From an uncultured Eubacteriales bacterium (lineage in GTDB: Bacteria > Bacillota > Clostridia > Oscillospirales > Acutalibacteraceae): a DNA stretch of 64,000 nt. The notes under the pieces are model-generated. The model was given only the letters and a program-made list of their open reading frames with translations, made no database searches and was not told the origin of the DNA. The DNA lies in the NCBI GenBank assembly GCA_934464615.1, contig CAKSKA010000002.1:124001-188000 (forward strand). Direction: 5' to 3'. Of the stretch, positions 17,007 to 25,145 are shown piece after piece. The position numbers and the translations under genes are program-made. The stretch's first letter is position 1; every line of letters starts with the position of its first letter.

Positions 17007-17131
17007 TTAAAATCCTCCAATTCAGCTTTTTGTACTTTGCAATTTGTATTATTGTATTCTGCAAATATTGTTCTCATCGTATCGAATTTCCTTGCAAATG
17101 CTTTACTTTTATCGAGTATAAGATTATCCAT
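17003..17131 (-). CDS. Small ORF upstream of threonine aldolase (possible four-helix-bundle gene relic)
   Basis: A 42-codon frame, 'MDNLILDKSKAFARKFDTMR...', has GGAG 8 nt upstream of its ATG, and its TGA overlaps the aldolase ATG (ATGA). The first 14 residues resemble the start of small 'four helix bundle' proteins; the rest does not. Direct repeats of GAATTAAGAAT lie just upstream. It may be a truncated gene now acting as a translated leader. Confidence 0.45.
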   Translation of the reverse strand: MDNLILDKSKAFARKFDTMRTIFAEYNNTNCKVQKAELEDFK

Positions 17132-17205
17132 ATTTTCTTCTCCAAGTAAATTCTTAATTCTACATTCTTAATTCTGCATTTACCAAATTGCATATTTTCG
17201 AGCTG

Positions 17206-18255
17206 TTAGTTTTTCCAAATATAAGATGTATAGCGGCCGCCGCCGATTTTAATTATTTCCCCTTTTTTCAGCATATCGTTCAACGCTCTTTGCACGGTTA
17301 CTTGGCTTATATCAGGACATTTTTGCATAATTTCCGCTTTGGTAATTTTACCGAGTGTATCTTTGATTATTCCTCTTATCCGGTCCGGTTTGGATAAACC
17401 TTTGTTTGCCAAAAGCTCAGTCCTTGACGAAAATTCGCGGTATGCCGCAACGATAATACCAAGCATATAACGCACAAATGATGCATAGTCGTTTTTATTC
17501 TCGTGCCATCCGTCAGAGCTTTCTTCTAAAACTTCATAATAGGTTTCTTTACTGTCCGAAATCAGTTTTTCTATACTGATATATTTCCCAACAGTATATC
17601 CGGCACGGTAAAGCAGTAATAAAGTCAATAATCTACTCATTCTGCCGTTTCCGTCATTAAACGGGTGAATGCAAAGAAAATCAAGAATAAAAACGGATGA
17701 GAGCACCAGCGGATCCATTTCCGAATCTGTCAAAGCAACCGCATACTCATCGCAAAGAATTTTCATTGCCTCCGGTGTTTCCCAAGCAGAAACCGGATGA
17801 AATCGAACAACCCTTGTTCCGTCTTCATAATCTTCAGCAATAATGTTATCGCTTGTTTTGTAGTTGCCGCCGATAGATTGTCCGCTGTATTTGTATAAAT
17901 CGCGATGAAGCTGTAAAATCACACTCGGCTTTGGTGGAATATACTCGTAGCTTTCGTGAATCGTTGCAAGCACATCACGATAACCGGCAATCTCCTTTTC
18001 GCTTCGGTTTTTCGGCATGGTCTTATCACGGACTATTTTTTTTAAACGGTCGTCTGTAGTAATAATACCCTCTATTTTGTTGGAAGCCTCGGTACTTTGA
18101 ATTTTTGCCACTTCCGTTAGCCCTGTAAGCATATTGCTTTTTGTATTTATCATAAGTTCTTGCTTACCTTTAAACTCATGAATTTGAGAAAGCAAAGCAA
18201 CAATATCGGGTGTTAACAGCTTATTGTATTTATCTTTAAAAGAATAGTTTCTCAT
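17206..18255 (-). CDS. Fic family protein (class II, autoinhibited) with C-terminal winged helix
   Basis: Fic proteins transfer AMP or other phospho-groups to Ser/Thr/Tyr of target proteins. The 349-residue product has the full core motif 'HPFNDGNGRMSRL' (about residue 197), the flap region before it, and an N-terminal inhibitory S-x-x-x-E-G motif ('SNKIEG', about residue 81), defining an N-terminally autoinhibited Fic. The C-terminal ~55 residues look like a winged helix. The ATG at 18255 is chosen for GAGGA spacing. No antitoxin gene is adjacent. It has its own near-consensus promoter and AT-rich codon use. Confidence 0.88.
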   Translation of the reverse strand: MRNYSFKDKYNKLLTPDIVALLSQIHEFKGKQELMINTKSNMLTGLTEVAKIQSTEASNKIEGIITTDDRLKKIVRDKTMPKNRSEKEIAGYRDVLATIHESYEYIPPKPSVILQLHRDLYKYSGQSIGGNYKTSDNIIAEDYEDGTRVVRFHPVSAWETPEAMKILCDEYAVALTDSEMDPLVLSSVFILDFLCIHPFNDGNGRMSRLLTLLLLYRAGYTVGKYISIEKLISDSKETYYEVLEESSDGWHENKNDYASFVRYMLGIIVAAYREFSSRTELLANKGLSKPDRIRGIIKDTLGKITKAEIMQKCPDISQVTVQRALNDMLKKGEIIKIGGGRYTSYIWKN

Positions 18256-18306
18256 AATCATTCCTCAAGTCAATTTCATCATTTTACTTTATTATGATGC
18301 AGTTAT

Positions 18307-18335
18307 ATTTTATCATTCAATTTGATAACTGTCAA
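18307..18335 (-). promoter_or_regulatory. Fic gene promoter
   Basis: Minus-strand TTGACA (18335-18330), 17 bp, TAAAAT (18312-18307). A short dyad (ATCA...TGAT, 18312-18326) lies between the two boxes and could allow autoregulation. Confidence 0.7.
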
Positions 18336-18436
18336 GAAACAATTTAATCATTTAGCCATTAAATTGCGAATCACAAATGACGAATTTTAAACATAAGTTT
18401 GAAGTCTAAATAGATAAAGTAATTTATAACAAAAAA

Positions 18437-18461
18437 TCAGCACGGCGTGAAACCGTGCTGA
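18437..18461. terminator. Hairpin upstream of the Fic gene
   Basis: Perfect 9-bp arms (18437-18445, 18453-18461) with a 7-nt loop between A-rich flanks. It probably ends transcription coming from the spoIIID fragment or the ABC exporter side. Confidence 0.5.
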
Positions 18462-18495
18462 AAAGTCTTTATTTATTCAGTTTTCACCGGTTATG

Positions 18496-18648
18496 CTACC
18501 AGCCACACAAACCGTTCCGTTTTGTTACTGCCGTATGTACGGTGGATTTGCTTACGCCGAATTTTTTACCTGCTGCGCGCACGGTAGATCCGGTTTCTAT
18601 TATATATTCGCCGAGAATTACCGATCTGTCTTTCTGCTGTTCTAACAT
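18496..18648 (-). pseudogene. spoIIID: Truncated spoIIID copy
   Basis: This copy keeps codons 1-38 of spoIIID exactly, then diverges inside the recognition helix and reads 12 unrelated residues to a TAG at 18496-18498. The basic C-terminal DNA-contact region is missing. Its ribosome site and 105 bp of upstream DNA are intact, so a 50-residue peptide could be made in the mother cell, but it should not bind DNA normally. Confidence 0.85.
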
Positions 18649-18753
18649 ACTCTCTCCCCTTACAAGGTGTTGTAGTCTTTGTAAAAGAATATGCGTACAG
18701 CCGCGGTTTTAGTATTAAATTTATTGTATATCGGCAATTGCAGGACGAATTAT
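18534..18753. repeat. 220-bp direct repeat, copy 2
   Basis: Differs by one base from 15622-15841. The right end adjoins the 3' flank of the ABC exporter operon. Confidence 0.95.
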
Positions 18754-18782
18754 CATAAAATCCTTCAAAGCAGTTCTTTATA

Positions 18783-20513
18783 TTACAGTTTCCAACCGAC
18801 AGCCTGTTTCTTGCCGCCGACAAAGTCTGCGTAAATGCCGGATTGTGCTATAAGCTGTTCGTGCTTGCCCTGCTGCACGATACGACCGTGATCAATAACC
18901 AGAATCCGATCGGCGTGCCGAACGGTCTTTAGCCTGTGTGCGATCATGATAATGGTTTTATCCCGTGTCAGCGCCTCGATTGCCTTTTGCAGTCTGTCCT
19001 CGTTTTCCGGATCGATATTTGCCGTTGCCTCGTCCAGAATGATGATCGGCGCGTTTTTCAGCATGGCACGCGCAATGGAAATACGCTGTTTTTCACCGCC
19101 GGAAAGTGTGCTGCCGCCCTCGCCGATAACCGTATTGTAGCCATCGGGCAGCGCTTCTATAAAGTCGTCGCAGCAAGCCGCCTTTGCCGCCGCAACCACT
19201 TCGTCGTGCGTTGCGTTCGGTCTGCCGAATTTAATGTTATTTTCTATGGTGTCGGCAAAGAGGTAAACATTCTGGAACACAACGCTTATCTGATCCATAA
19301 GGGACTCCAGCGTGTAATCCTTCACATCATATCCGCCGATCTTTATACTGCCGCTGTCGGTATCCCAAAAACGCGCGATCAAATTGCAGAAAGTCGTCTT
19401 GCCGCTGCCCGAGGGACCGATAACCGCCGTTGTCGTCTTATCGGGGAGCGTGACGGAAATGTCATGCAGTATCGGTTTGTGTTCATACGAAAAATTCACA
19501 TGGTCAAAGACGATGTCGTGCTTTTCGGGAGCGAGAGCCCTTCCTTTCCCGTCCATGCGGGGCATATCCTCGGTTTCTTGAGTGCGGTCAATTGCGGCAG
19601 CTGCCAAACGCAGCATGGAAACGCCCATTCCGAACGCCTTTATCTGATTAAACACCAGAAATGACATAACAAGTACCATCAGCGCGTTTGCAAGGCTCAT
19701 GCCGCCGTTTATCCAAAACAGAATTGCCGCCGGCATCATGCCGACGCCTGCAACCTGCAAAATCGCCTCCTGCAATGCGGTATACGGTGTGAGAATATTT
19801 GTAACCTCAATATTGCTGCGGCGGTTATAATCCAGTGCGTCCTGCAGTTTTTTGTCGCCCTTGCCGGTCAGATTAAAGGACTTGATAACGCTCATTCCCT
19901 GGATTGTCTCAAGAACAGCCTCAATCAGCGCGGTCTGCGATTTTTGCGTATTATTTGCAATCTTTGCAGACTTTTTTTCCATAGCAGAGACCGCGCACAG
20001 ATACAGTGCAATTCCCGTGAGGACGATCAGTCCTATGCGCCAATCGAATACAAGAATCAACACCGCGAATACTGCGGTCGTAATAAGTCCCCCGAGAATA
20101 TTTACAAGTACCATAGGTACCATGCTTTCGATGCTGCCGACAACCGTTGTGCATACGCCCGAAATTTGACCGAGGCTGTTAGCGGTGAAGCAGCCCATCG
20201 GTACGCTTTTCAGTCTGTCTGCAATGGATATTCTGCGATCCGCCGCCATAAAGTAGCCGGCGTGTGTTTGCAGCATTTTTGAAAAGCTCGCGCTGACCGC
20301 GCCGCCGAATATCGCAACAAGCTCACAGCCGAGTGCGATCCATGCTGTTTTACCGCCTCGCTCGCCGCCGGTCAGTGCAAGCACGACAAAGTAAATCGCC
20401 GCCACCCCAAACATCTGCAGTACAGCGTTTAAAAAGCCCACTGCCACGGATCTGTTTATATTTTTTCTTTCGTTTCCGGCAAAATGCCAGATTTTACGGA
20501 ATGCTTCAATCAT
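18783..20513 (-). CDS. ABC exporter, fused permease-ATPase, subunit 2
   Basis: The 576-residue half-transporter has an N-terminal six-helix membrane domain and a C-terminal ATPase. Walker A is 'GPSGSGKTT' (about residue 358), then Q-loop 'VVFQNVYLF', signature 'LSGGEKQRISIAR', Walker B 'IIILDEATANID' and H-loop 'IMIAHRL'. It overlaps the upstream half-transporter by 4 bp, so the pair is probably a heterodimeric exporter. The general form recalls siderophore- or drug-related pairs (YbtPQ/IrtAB type), but the substrate is not evident. Confidence 0.93.
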   Translation of the reverse strand: MIEAFRKIWHFAGNERKNINRSVAVGFLNAVLQMFGVAAIYFVVLALTGGERGGKTAWIALGCELVAIFGGAVSASFSKMLQTHAGYFMAADRRISIADRLKSVPMGCFTANSLGQISGVCTTVVGSIESMVPMVLVNILGGLITTAVFAVLILVFDWRIGLIVLTGIALYLCAVSAMEKKSAKIANNTQKSQTALIEAVLETIQGMSVIKSFNLTGKGDKKLQDALDYNRRSNIEVTNILTPYTALQEAILQVAGVGMMPAAILFWINGGMSLANALMVLVMSFLVFNQIKAFGMGVSMLRLAAAAIDRTQETEDMPRMDGKGRALAPEKHDIVFDHVNFSYEHKPILHDISVTLPDKTTTAVIGPSGSGKTTFCNLIARFWDTDSGSIKIGGYDVKDYTLESLMDQISVVFQNVYLFADTIENNIKFGRPNATHDEVVAAAKAACCDDFIEALPDGYNTVIGEGGSTLSGGEKQRISIARAMLKNAPIIILDEATANIDPENEDRLQKAIEALTRDKTIIMIAHRLKTVRHADRILVIDHGRIVQQGKHEQLIAQSGIYADFVGGKKQAVGWKL

Positions 20514-22252
20514 TCTGCGTCACCGTCCTTTGCTCCTATATGCGCCTGCCACATTTCGCGGTAAAGGGCGCAGTTTTCAAGCAGTTCCCCGTGCTTGCCC
20601 TGTGCCTCGATATGTCCGTCATTTACCACGGCGATGTTGTCTGCGTCCGTGATGGTGGACAGCCTGTGTGCAATCACTATAACTGTTTTGTTTTCTACAA
20701 GTTTTGCCACTGCTTTTTGAATAATCGCCTCGTTTTCGGGATCAATATAAGCGGTCGCCTCATCAAGTATGACAATCGGTGCGTCCTTGAGCATTGCACG
20801 CGCAATGGCAATGCGCTGTCGCTCGCCGCCCGAAAGGTGGGCGCCGCCCCCGCCGACGACTGTATCAAACCCGTTTTCCAGTTCGCCGATAAAACTGTCG
20901 CACCCTGCATTATGCGCCGCCGCTTCAACTTCGGCGTCAGCGGTGTTTCGGCGTCCCATGCGGATATTTTCACGGACAGTGTCGTCAAACAGGTAGTTAT
21001 CCTGCGATACAAACGCCACCTGATTATAAAGTTCGTCAAGCGGGATTTCCCTCAGGTCATGTCCGCCCATCGTAACGGTGCCGCTTTTTACATCCCAAAA
21101 TCCCGCAATAAGCTTTGCCAGCGTTGATTTGCCGGAGCCGGACGCCCCTACAAGTGCCGTCATACTGTTTTGCGGAACCGAAAGGCTGATACCGTGCAGT
21201 ATCTCTTTATCGTCATGGTAGCCGAAAGAAACATCTTTTACCTCAATATTGTGATTTTCGAAAACAACGTGCCGCGTACCGTGCACCTGCTCCTCGGCTT
21301 TCAGAATTTCATCCACCTGTGAAACGGTTGTACCGACCTGTGCCAGAGTATCTACAAAATTGAATGCGGCTACGATCGGCGCCGCCATACCGAGCGCCAA
21401 TATAACCACCGTAATAAAGGTTTCCGCCGTCAAGGTGCCGTGGGTATAAAACAGCCAGCCGAAAGGCAGTACCGTTAACATTTGCGCCGGAAAGAAAGCA
21501 TATGCCATTGACATACCGAGTTGGCTGCGGCGCATCCAGTCGTAATAATACTGTGCGTTGGCAAGTACTTTATCGGTAAGTTTGGTATAAGAGGCTTTGC
21601 CCTGATTGAACGCTTTAATAACCTCAATGCCGTTTATGTACTCAATCATGGTGCCGCTCATTTCCGTCGTTGCTTTTACAGCACCCGCGTAGTCCTTGGC
21701 ATAGCCGCCCATGACCGTCATCATAAATATAAACGCGATGGGGAATACCGCAAGTGACAGCAGTGCCAAACGCCAGTCCAGAATGAACAGGTAAACGACC
21801 GTAAGCAAGGGAGCGACAATATTTGCCGTCATCTCCGGAAACAGATGGGCGAGCGTCGTTTCCATACCGTCCACCTGATCGACAATGGTTTCCTTGAGTT
21901 TTCCGCTCGATGTATCCATTACCGTTCCGAGTGGCAGGCGAGGCAGCTTTGCAAGAAGCTGTTGACGGATAGTTTTGAGGATGTTGAATGTCGCCTTGTG
22001 CGAAATGCCGAGCGCGCCGTTGTAGAGCAGCGTGCGGACGAGAAATCCGCCGAGCGCCGTCAAAAGCCACGGCAGATATGCCGCAAATACCGTTTCACCC
22101 CCGAGCAACAGCACAATGATTTTTGCCGCGGCAAAATACGGAGCCATACCACAGGCAACGCCGATAACGGCAAGGACAACCGCCGCAATAAGCTTACCGT
22201 GTTCTTTTTCGCCAAGTTCCCATATCCGCCCTACCGGACTTTGTTGTTTCAT
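20510..22252 (-). CDS. ABC exporter, fused permease-ATPase, subunit 1
   Basis: The 580-residue partner carries a membrane domain and an ATPase with Walker A 'GASGSGKST', Q-loop 'AFVSQDNYLF', signature 'LSGGERQRIAIAR', Walker B 'IVILDEATAYIDPENE' and H-loop 'IVIAHRL'. Both ATPase sites of the pair appear complete. It is first in the two-gene operon, 82 bp downstream of the TetR gene with a small hairpin between. Exporter direction is inferred from the fused architecture. Confidence 0.93.
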   Translation of the reverse strand: MKQQSPVGRIWELGEKEHGKLIAAVVLAVIGVACGMAPYFAAAKIIVLLLGGETVFAAYLPWLLTALGGFLVRTLLYNGALGISHKATFNILKTIRQQLLAKLPRLPLGTVMDTSSGKLKETIVDQVDGMETTLAHLFPEMTANIVAPLLTVVYLFILDWRLALLSLAVFPIAFIFMMTVMGGYAKDYAGAVKATTEMSGTMIEYINGIEVIKAFNQGKASYTKLTDKVLANAQYYYDWMRRSQLGMSMAYAFFPAQMLTVLPFGWLFYTHGTLTAETFITVVILALGMAAPIVAAFNFVDTLAQVGTTVSQVDEILKAEEQVHGTRHVVFENHNIEVKDVSFGYHDDKEILHGISLSVPQNSMTALVGASGSGKSTLAKLIAGFWDVKSGTVTMGGHDLREIPLDELYNQVAFVSQDNYLFDDTVRENIRMGRRNTADAEVEAAAHNAGCDSFIGELENGFDTVVGGGGAHLSGGERQRIAIARAMLKDAPIVILDEATAYIDPENEAIIQKAVAKLVENKTVIVIAHRLSTITDADNIAVVNDGHIEAQGKHGELLENCALYREMWQAHIGAKDGDAE

Positions 22253-22303
22253 AAATCATTACCTCCTGTAATTAGCGGCTGCTAACCGCCGGTTCTATGG
22301 AAA

Positions 22304-22323
22304 GGCTGTCGTTTAAGACAGCC
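22304..22323 (-). terminator. Hairpin between TetR and ABC genes
   Basis: 7-bp perfect arms (GGCTGTC / GACAGCC) and a 6-nt loop with only a short T tract on the minus strand; a partial terminator or mRNA processing site that may separate regulator and transporter levels. Confidence 0.4.
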
Positions 22324-22334
22324 ATTTTATACAC

Positions 22335-22961
22335 TTATTGCACAGCCTTACCGAAAATCTCAATAAATCCGGTGCGGTGATAACGGCTGAGAAGCTCTAT
22401 GTATTCGGACGCTTCCTCGCGGCTCATCCCGTGGCGGATAATTTCAAATATACTCTCAAACCGTGATGTTGTTACAATATGCAGCAACTTTTGCGTCACT
22501 GCGTCGCCGAATTTATCGGGATAACCTACAGTTTCCATATACTTGTATGTGTATTCGACTTCAATATGGACAAGCTCGTCAATAAAATCGTGGTACCGCG
22601 TTCCGTAAGACGAATCAAGCAGTAAACGGAATTCATCCAAATGCTCATACATATAATCAATCAGCTGCGACGTTCCGCCGTCGGCATATTTCGGCATACG
22701 CTCTGCCTGTTCGTCGGCAGACATCTGATGAAATCGCTCCTGAATCCTGATGAACCGTTCCGTCATCTCGCTTAAAACCGGCTCAACTATCGCAGAAAAC
22801 AAACCTTCCTTGTCGCCGAAACGGACATAAATGGAATTTGTGCTTGTATCCGCTGCCGCAGCAATCGTGCGCAGGGAAGCGTCAACATAGCCTTTATCAA
22901 GGAATTCCTGCTTGGCAGCCGCCGTAATGCGTTCTGCCACACCTTTAATTTGTTTTGCCAT
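22335..22961 (-). CDS. TetR family transcriptional regulator
   Basis: The 208-residue protein has an N-terminal TetR helix-turn-helix ('ITAAAKQEFLDKGYVDASLRTIAAAADTSTNSIYVRFGDKEGLFSAI', residues about 11-57) and a ligand-binding C-terminal domain. It precedes the ABC exporter genes on the same strand, so it probably represses the operon, including itself, until an exported compound binds. Confidence 0.9.
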   Translation of the reverse strand: MAKQIKGVAERITAAAKQEFLDKGYVDASLRTIAAAADTSTNSIYVRFGDKEGLFSAIVEPVLSEMTERFIRIQERFHQMSADEQAERMPKYADGGTSQLIDYMYEHLDEFRLLLDSSYGTRYHDFIDELVHIEVEYTYKYMETVGYPDKFGDAVTQKLLHIVTTSRFESIFEIIRHGMSREEASEYIELLSRYHRTGFIEIFGKAVQ

Positions 22962-23417
22962 ACGCCACCTTCTTTACATTCAAAACACTGTTTCATAACA
23001 CTGTTATTATAGCTATGTTTATCCGATTTGTCAAGAGGGGTTGCGTATTTTTGATAAAAAAACAGCACGGTATTAAGGCTGAGCCAAACCGTGTCGAAAA
23101 TTTTTTGCTTTTTTATCCCCGCAAATTATTTTTTATGTTATAATACAAAGGAAAATTTTTTTAATTTACATAATTTTTCATTACATATTATTTTTGCATA
23201 ACGGTTTTTCAACTTTTCCACCGAGTTATCCACAAAAATTAACGGTTTTACGGCATTTGACCGCCGTTTGCAACAAAAAATGTTGATTACACGGTGGATA
23301 AGTTTAATAACTTTAAGCGGTTGCAAAGTTAACATAATGCGTTTTCTTGCAAGAAAAAGTTAAAAAATTGTAACTTTACAAACTTTTTTGTCGAGCTGAA
23401 AAAGGTGCAAATTTTGT
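22962..23417. other. Gene-free 456-bp AT-rich region with DnaA-box-like sites
   Basis: No convincing gene. It contains TTTTCCACC (23214-23222), an exact TTATCCACA DnaA box (23226-23234) and, on the other strand, TTATCCACC (23293-23301), all within 88 bp in AT-rich DNA. Confidence 0.6.
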
Positions 23418-23819
23418 CTACAACATTATATATATAAGCGCCATAGTCAGCAGTTCGTCCGCGCCTGAGGAAGCCAGCAAAAAAATTATGCCGAGTATCA
23501 GTCCTGTGTCGGCATCTGCCTCAAGCCCCTTAAAATTAAGCATCCGTAAAAGTTTTGCCACACCGCCGCCGGCGCTGCCCTCCTGTGGTACGGGCTGCGG
23601 TGCTGTTTCGGGCGAAGGGGTATGGTCGGGCTGCGGTGTAACGGGCGCGGAATTTTGCCGCGCGGTATTGTTTCTGCCCGAATGTCCCGAATTTTGCAGT
23701 CTTACAAAATCGGGAACAGGCGGAACCTCGCTGCCGTTCGGCGGATTTGAGGAACGGCTTTGCATATCCTTAAGCCTTTGCGCCGCCTGACGCAGTTGTT
23801 CCGCTGTAATTTCATCCAT
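23418..23819 (-). CDS. Hypothetical protein with disordered linker and C-terminal hydrophobic segment
   Basis: Not recognised by name. The 133-residue product has a short N-terminal helix ('TAEQLRQAAQRLKDMQ'), a Pro/Ser/Asn/Gln-rich linker (about residues 22-80) and a C-terminal hydrophobic part 'TGLILGIIFLLASSGADELLTMALIYIML'. The C-terminal segment resembles small Firmicutes proteins ending in a leucine-rich membrane motif. It is the last of three small genes on one strand. Confidence 0.6.
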   Translation of the reverse strand: MDEITAEQLRQAAQRLKDMQSRSSNPPNGSEVPPVPDFVRLQNSGHSGRNNTARQNSAPVTPQPDHTPSPETAPQPVPQEGSAGGGVAKLLRMLNFKGLEADADTGLILGIIFLLASSGADELLTMALIYIML

Positions 23820-23891
23820 AACCGTTCCCTCCCGTAAATTTTAAGCCAAGCCGATAACAACGCCTTTTAGGCGGTTCGATTCCTGTCACAC

Positions 23892-23922
23892 TAGCGTGGC
23901 AGGACTCAAGCCTGTCACACTA
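23892..23922 (-). repeat. 31-bp palindromic repeat, copy 2
   Basis: On the minus strand it begins with the TAG stop of the 106-residue gene (23920-23922) and forms a hairpin. An extra half-copy (CCTGTCACACTA) adjoins at 23882-23893. Confidence 0.7.
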
Positions 23923-24240
23923 TCCAAAAATGTCAAGACTTTGCAAAAGCGGCAAAAACTGCGCCGCGCGCAGCAGTTTTACGGCGGTGTCAAGTCTTTT
24001 TTGCCGTGCCGCACCGAGATGCGGCCGCAGCGCCTTAAGCAATGTTACCCTGCTGTCGTCCGCTGTGCTGTTTATTTTGGATATTATGGGCAGCAGTTTT
24101 GTTATATCGGGCGTTGCGTTATCGGTGGCACTGTCCGCCGACGGCTGCGAGGCGAGCAATCCCTGCGCCATTTGCCGTATGCGCTCCATACTGTCGGGAT
24201 CGGACAGCAATCCCGAAATTTTATCGGTTATATCGTCCAT
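23920..24240 (-). CDS. Hypothetical small helical protein
   Basis: A 106-residue, largely helical, soluble protein with no recognised domain; 'ITDKISGLLSDPDSMERIRQMAQGLL' at the N-terminus and Leu/Ala-rich helices to the end. It starts 1 bp after the 76-residue gene and ends in a palindromic repeat. With its neighbours it forms a three-gene set of small helical or membrane proteins, probably acting together. Confidence 0.6.
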   Translation of the reverse strand: MDDITDKISGLLSDPDSMERIRQMAQGLLASQPSADSATDNATPDITKLLPIISKINSTADDSRVTLLKALRPHLGAARQKRLDTAVKLLRAAQFLPLLQSLDIFG

Positions 24241-24241
24241 T

Positions 24242-24472
24242 TTATTTTTCTCCCGAAAGTTTCTTCAAAAGCTGCTGTGCCGCAGGATTTTTAAGCAGAT
24301 TTTCAAGCGCGGTACGGTCGTTTAAAATATTGTTGAGTTTTTTGCGGTCGCTCTCGTTAAGCGATGACAGCAACGCTTTGCTGTCGCCCGAGGCGGCGGC
24401 TTTTTTAATGGCGTCGACATTAAGTCCGCTGTTTTTAAGTTTACCGAATATTTCATCATTTTTATTATTCAT
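24242..24472 (-). CDS. Hypothetical small helical protein
   Basis: The 76-residue product is charged and helical ('GKLKNSGLNVDAIKKAAASGD', 'NILNDRTALENLLKNPAAQQLLKKL'). It has a GGGAGGG-type ribosome site and leads the three-gene set 24242/23920/23418. The repeated 'hydrophobic-NPAAQQLLKKL' style helix recalls phasin-like or sporulation-associated small proteins, but I assign no function. Confidence 0.6.
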   Translation of the reverse strand: MNNKNDEIFGKLKNSGLNVDAIKKAAASGDSKALLSSLNESDRKKLNNILNDRTALENLLKNPAAQQLLKKLSGEK

Positions 24473-24568
24473 TAAGGTCCCTCCCCTTTTTTGTTAACAC
24501 AAAATCCGTTTACTATGGTATACTATGCTTATAATTTATTTATAATGCTTAAAAGGCGGTATATTTTA

Positions 24569-25069
24569 ATGGAAAACGACTTTTTTCACAACGCACGGCG
24601 TATCCTTGTAATTTCGGACACGCACGGCAACACACGTCTGCTTGATAAAGCACTGTGCGATCAGGCCTGTGCGCGCCATGTTTTCTTCCTCGGCGATAAT
24701 GTCCGCGACATTGAAAAAGCTGCGGAATTTCACACAGACCGCATATATCATATAGTACGCGGAAACTGCGATTTTGACACGCTTTATCCGCCACGGGATA
24801 TTGCAAACGTATACGACAAAACCATATTGTTTGCCCACGGACACACGCTTAATGTTAAATACGGGCTTGACGCCGCCGTTGCCGACGGCAAAAACGCAGG
24901 CGCCGACATTGTGCTGTACGGACACACGCACATTGCCTATACTTCCTACACGGACGGGATGTACATAATCAATCCCGGCTCTGCGGGACGCAGCCGCAGC
25001 GGTGCGGATTCCTACGCTGTTATTGACATAACCGATAAGGGAATTATGCCTGTTATAATTAAGTTTTAG
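24569..25069 (+). CDS. YfcE/MJ0936-type metallophosphoesterase
   Basis: The 166-residue calcineurin-like phosphodiesterase shows all metal-binding motifs: 'VISDTHGN', 'FLGDNVRD', 'VRGNCDFD', 'LFAHGHT' and 'VLYGHTHIA'. Proteins of this family hydrolyse phosphodiesters; the physiological substrate is usually unknown. The ATG at 24569, preceded by AAAGGCGG, is chosen over an upstream frame extension. Confidence 0.9.
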   Translation: MENDFFHNARRILVISDTHGNTRLLDKALCDQACARHVFFLGDNVRDIEKAAEFHTDRIYHIVRGNCDFDTLYPPRDIANVYDKTILFAHGHTLNVKYGLDAAVADGKNAGADIVLYGHTHIAYTSYTDGMYIINPGSAGRSRSGADSYAVIDITDKGIMPVIIKF

Positions 25070-25105
25070 ACAAAACAGCGGCAAGATTAATATGCAAATA
25101 AAATA

Positions 25106-25140
25106 AACCGCCGACGCTGTATCAGCGTCGGCGGTTTTTA
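25106..25140. terminator. Bidirectional terminator
   Basis: Perfect 14-bp arms (25106-25119, 25123-25136), 3-nt loop, followed by TTTTT; between convergent genes. Confidence 0.85.
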
Positions 25141-25145
25141 ATTTT

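Noticed and set aside
17206..18255. Fic/antitoxin two-gene module
   Set aside because: No small antitoxin gene is adjacent; the inhibitory motif lies in the Fic protein itself.
15842..18533. Complete transposon or integrative element
   Set aside because: No transposase, integrase or terminal inverted repeats were seen; only the 220-bp direct repeats bound the segment.
18496..18648. Second functional SpoIIID
   Set aside because: The recognition helix is broken at codon 38 and the basic C-terminal region is missing.
23866..23925. tRNA-like sequence around GGTTCGATTCC
   Set aside because: Only a T-arm-like hairpin is present; no acceptor, D or anticodon arms. It belongs to the 31-bp repeat.
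24566..25084. Minus-strand 172-residue ORF over the phosphodiesterase gene
   Set aside because: Shadow of a clear metallophosphoesterase with all motifs on the plus strand.
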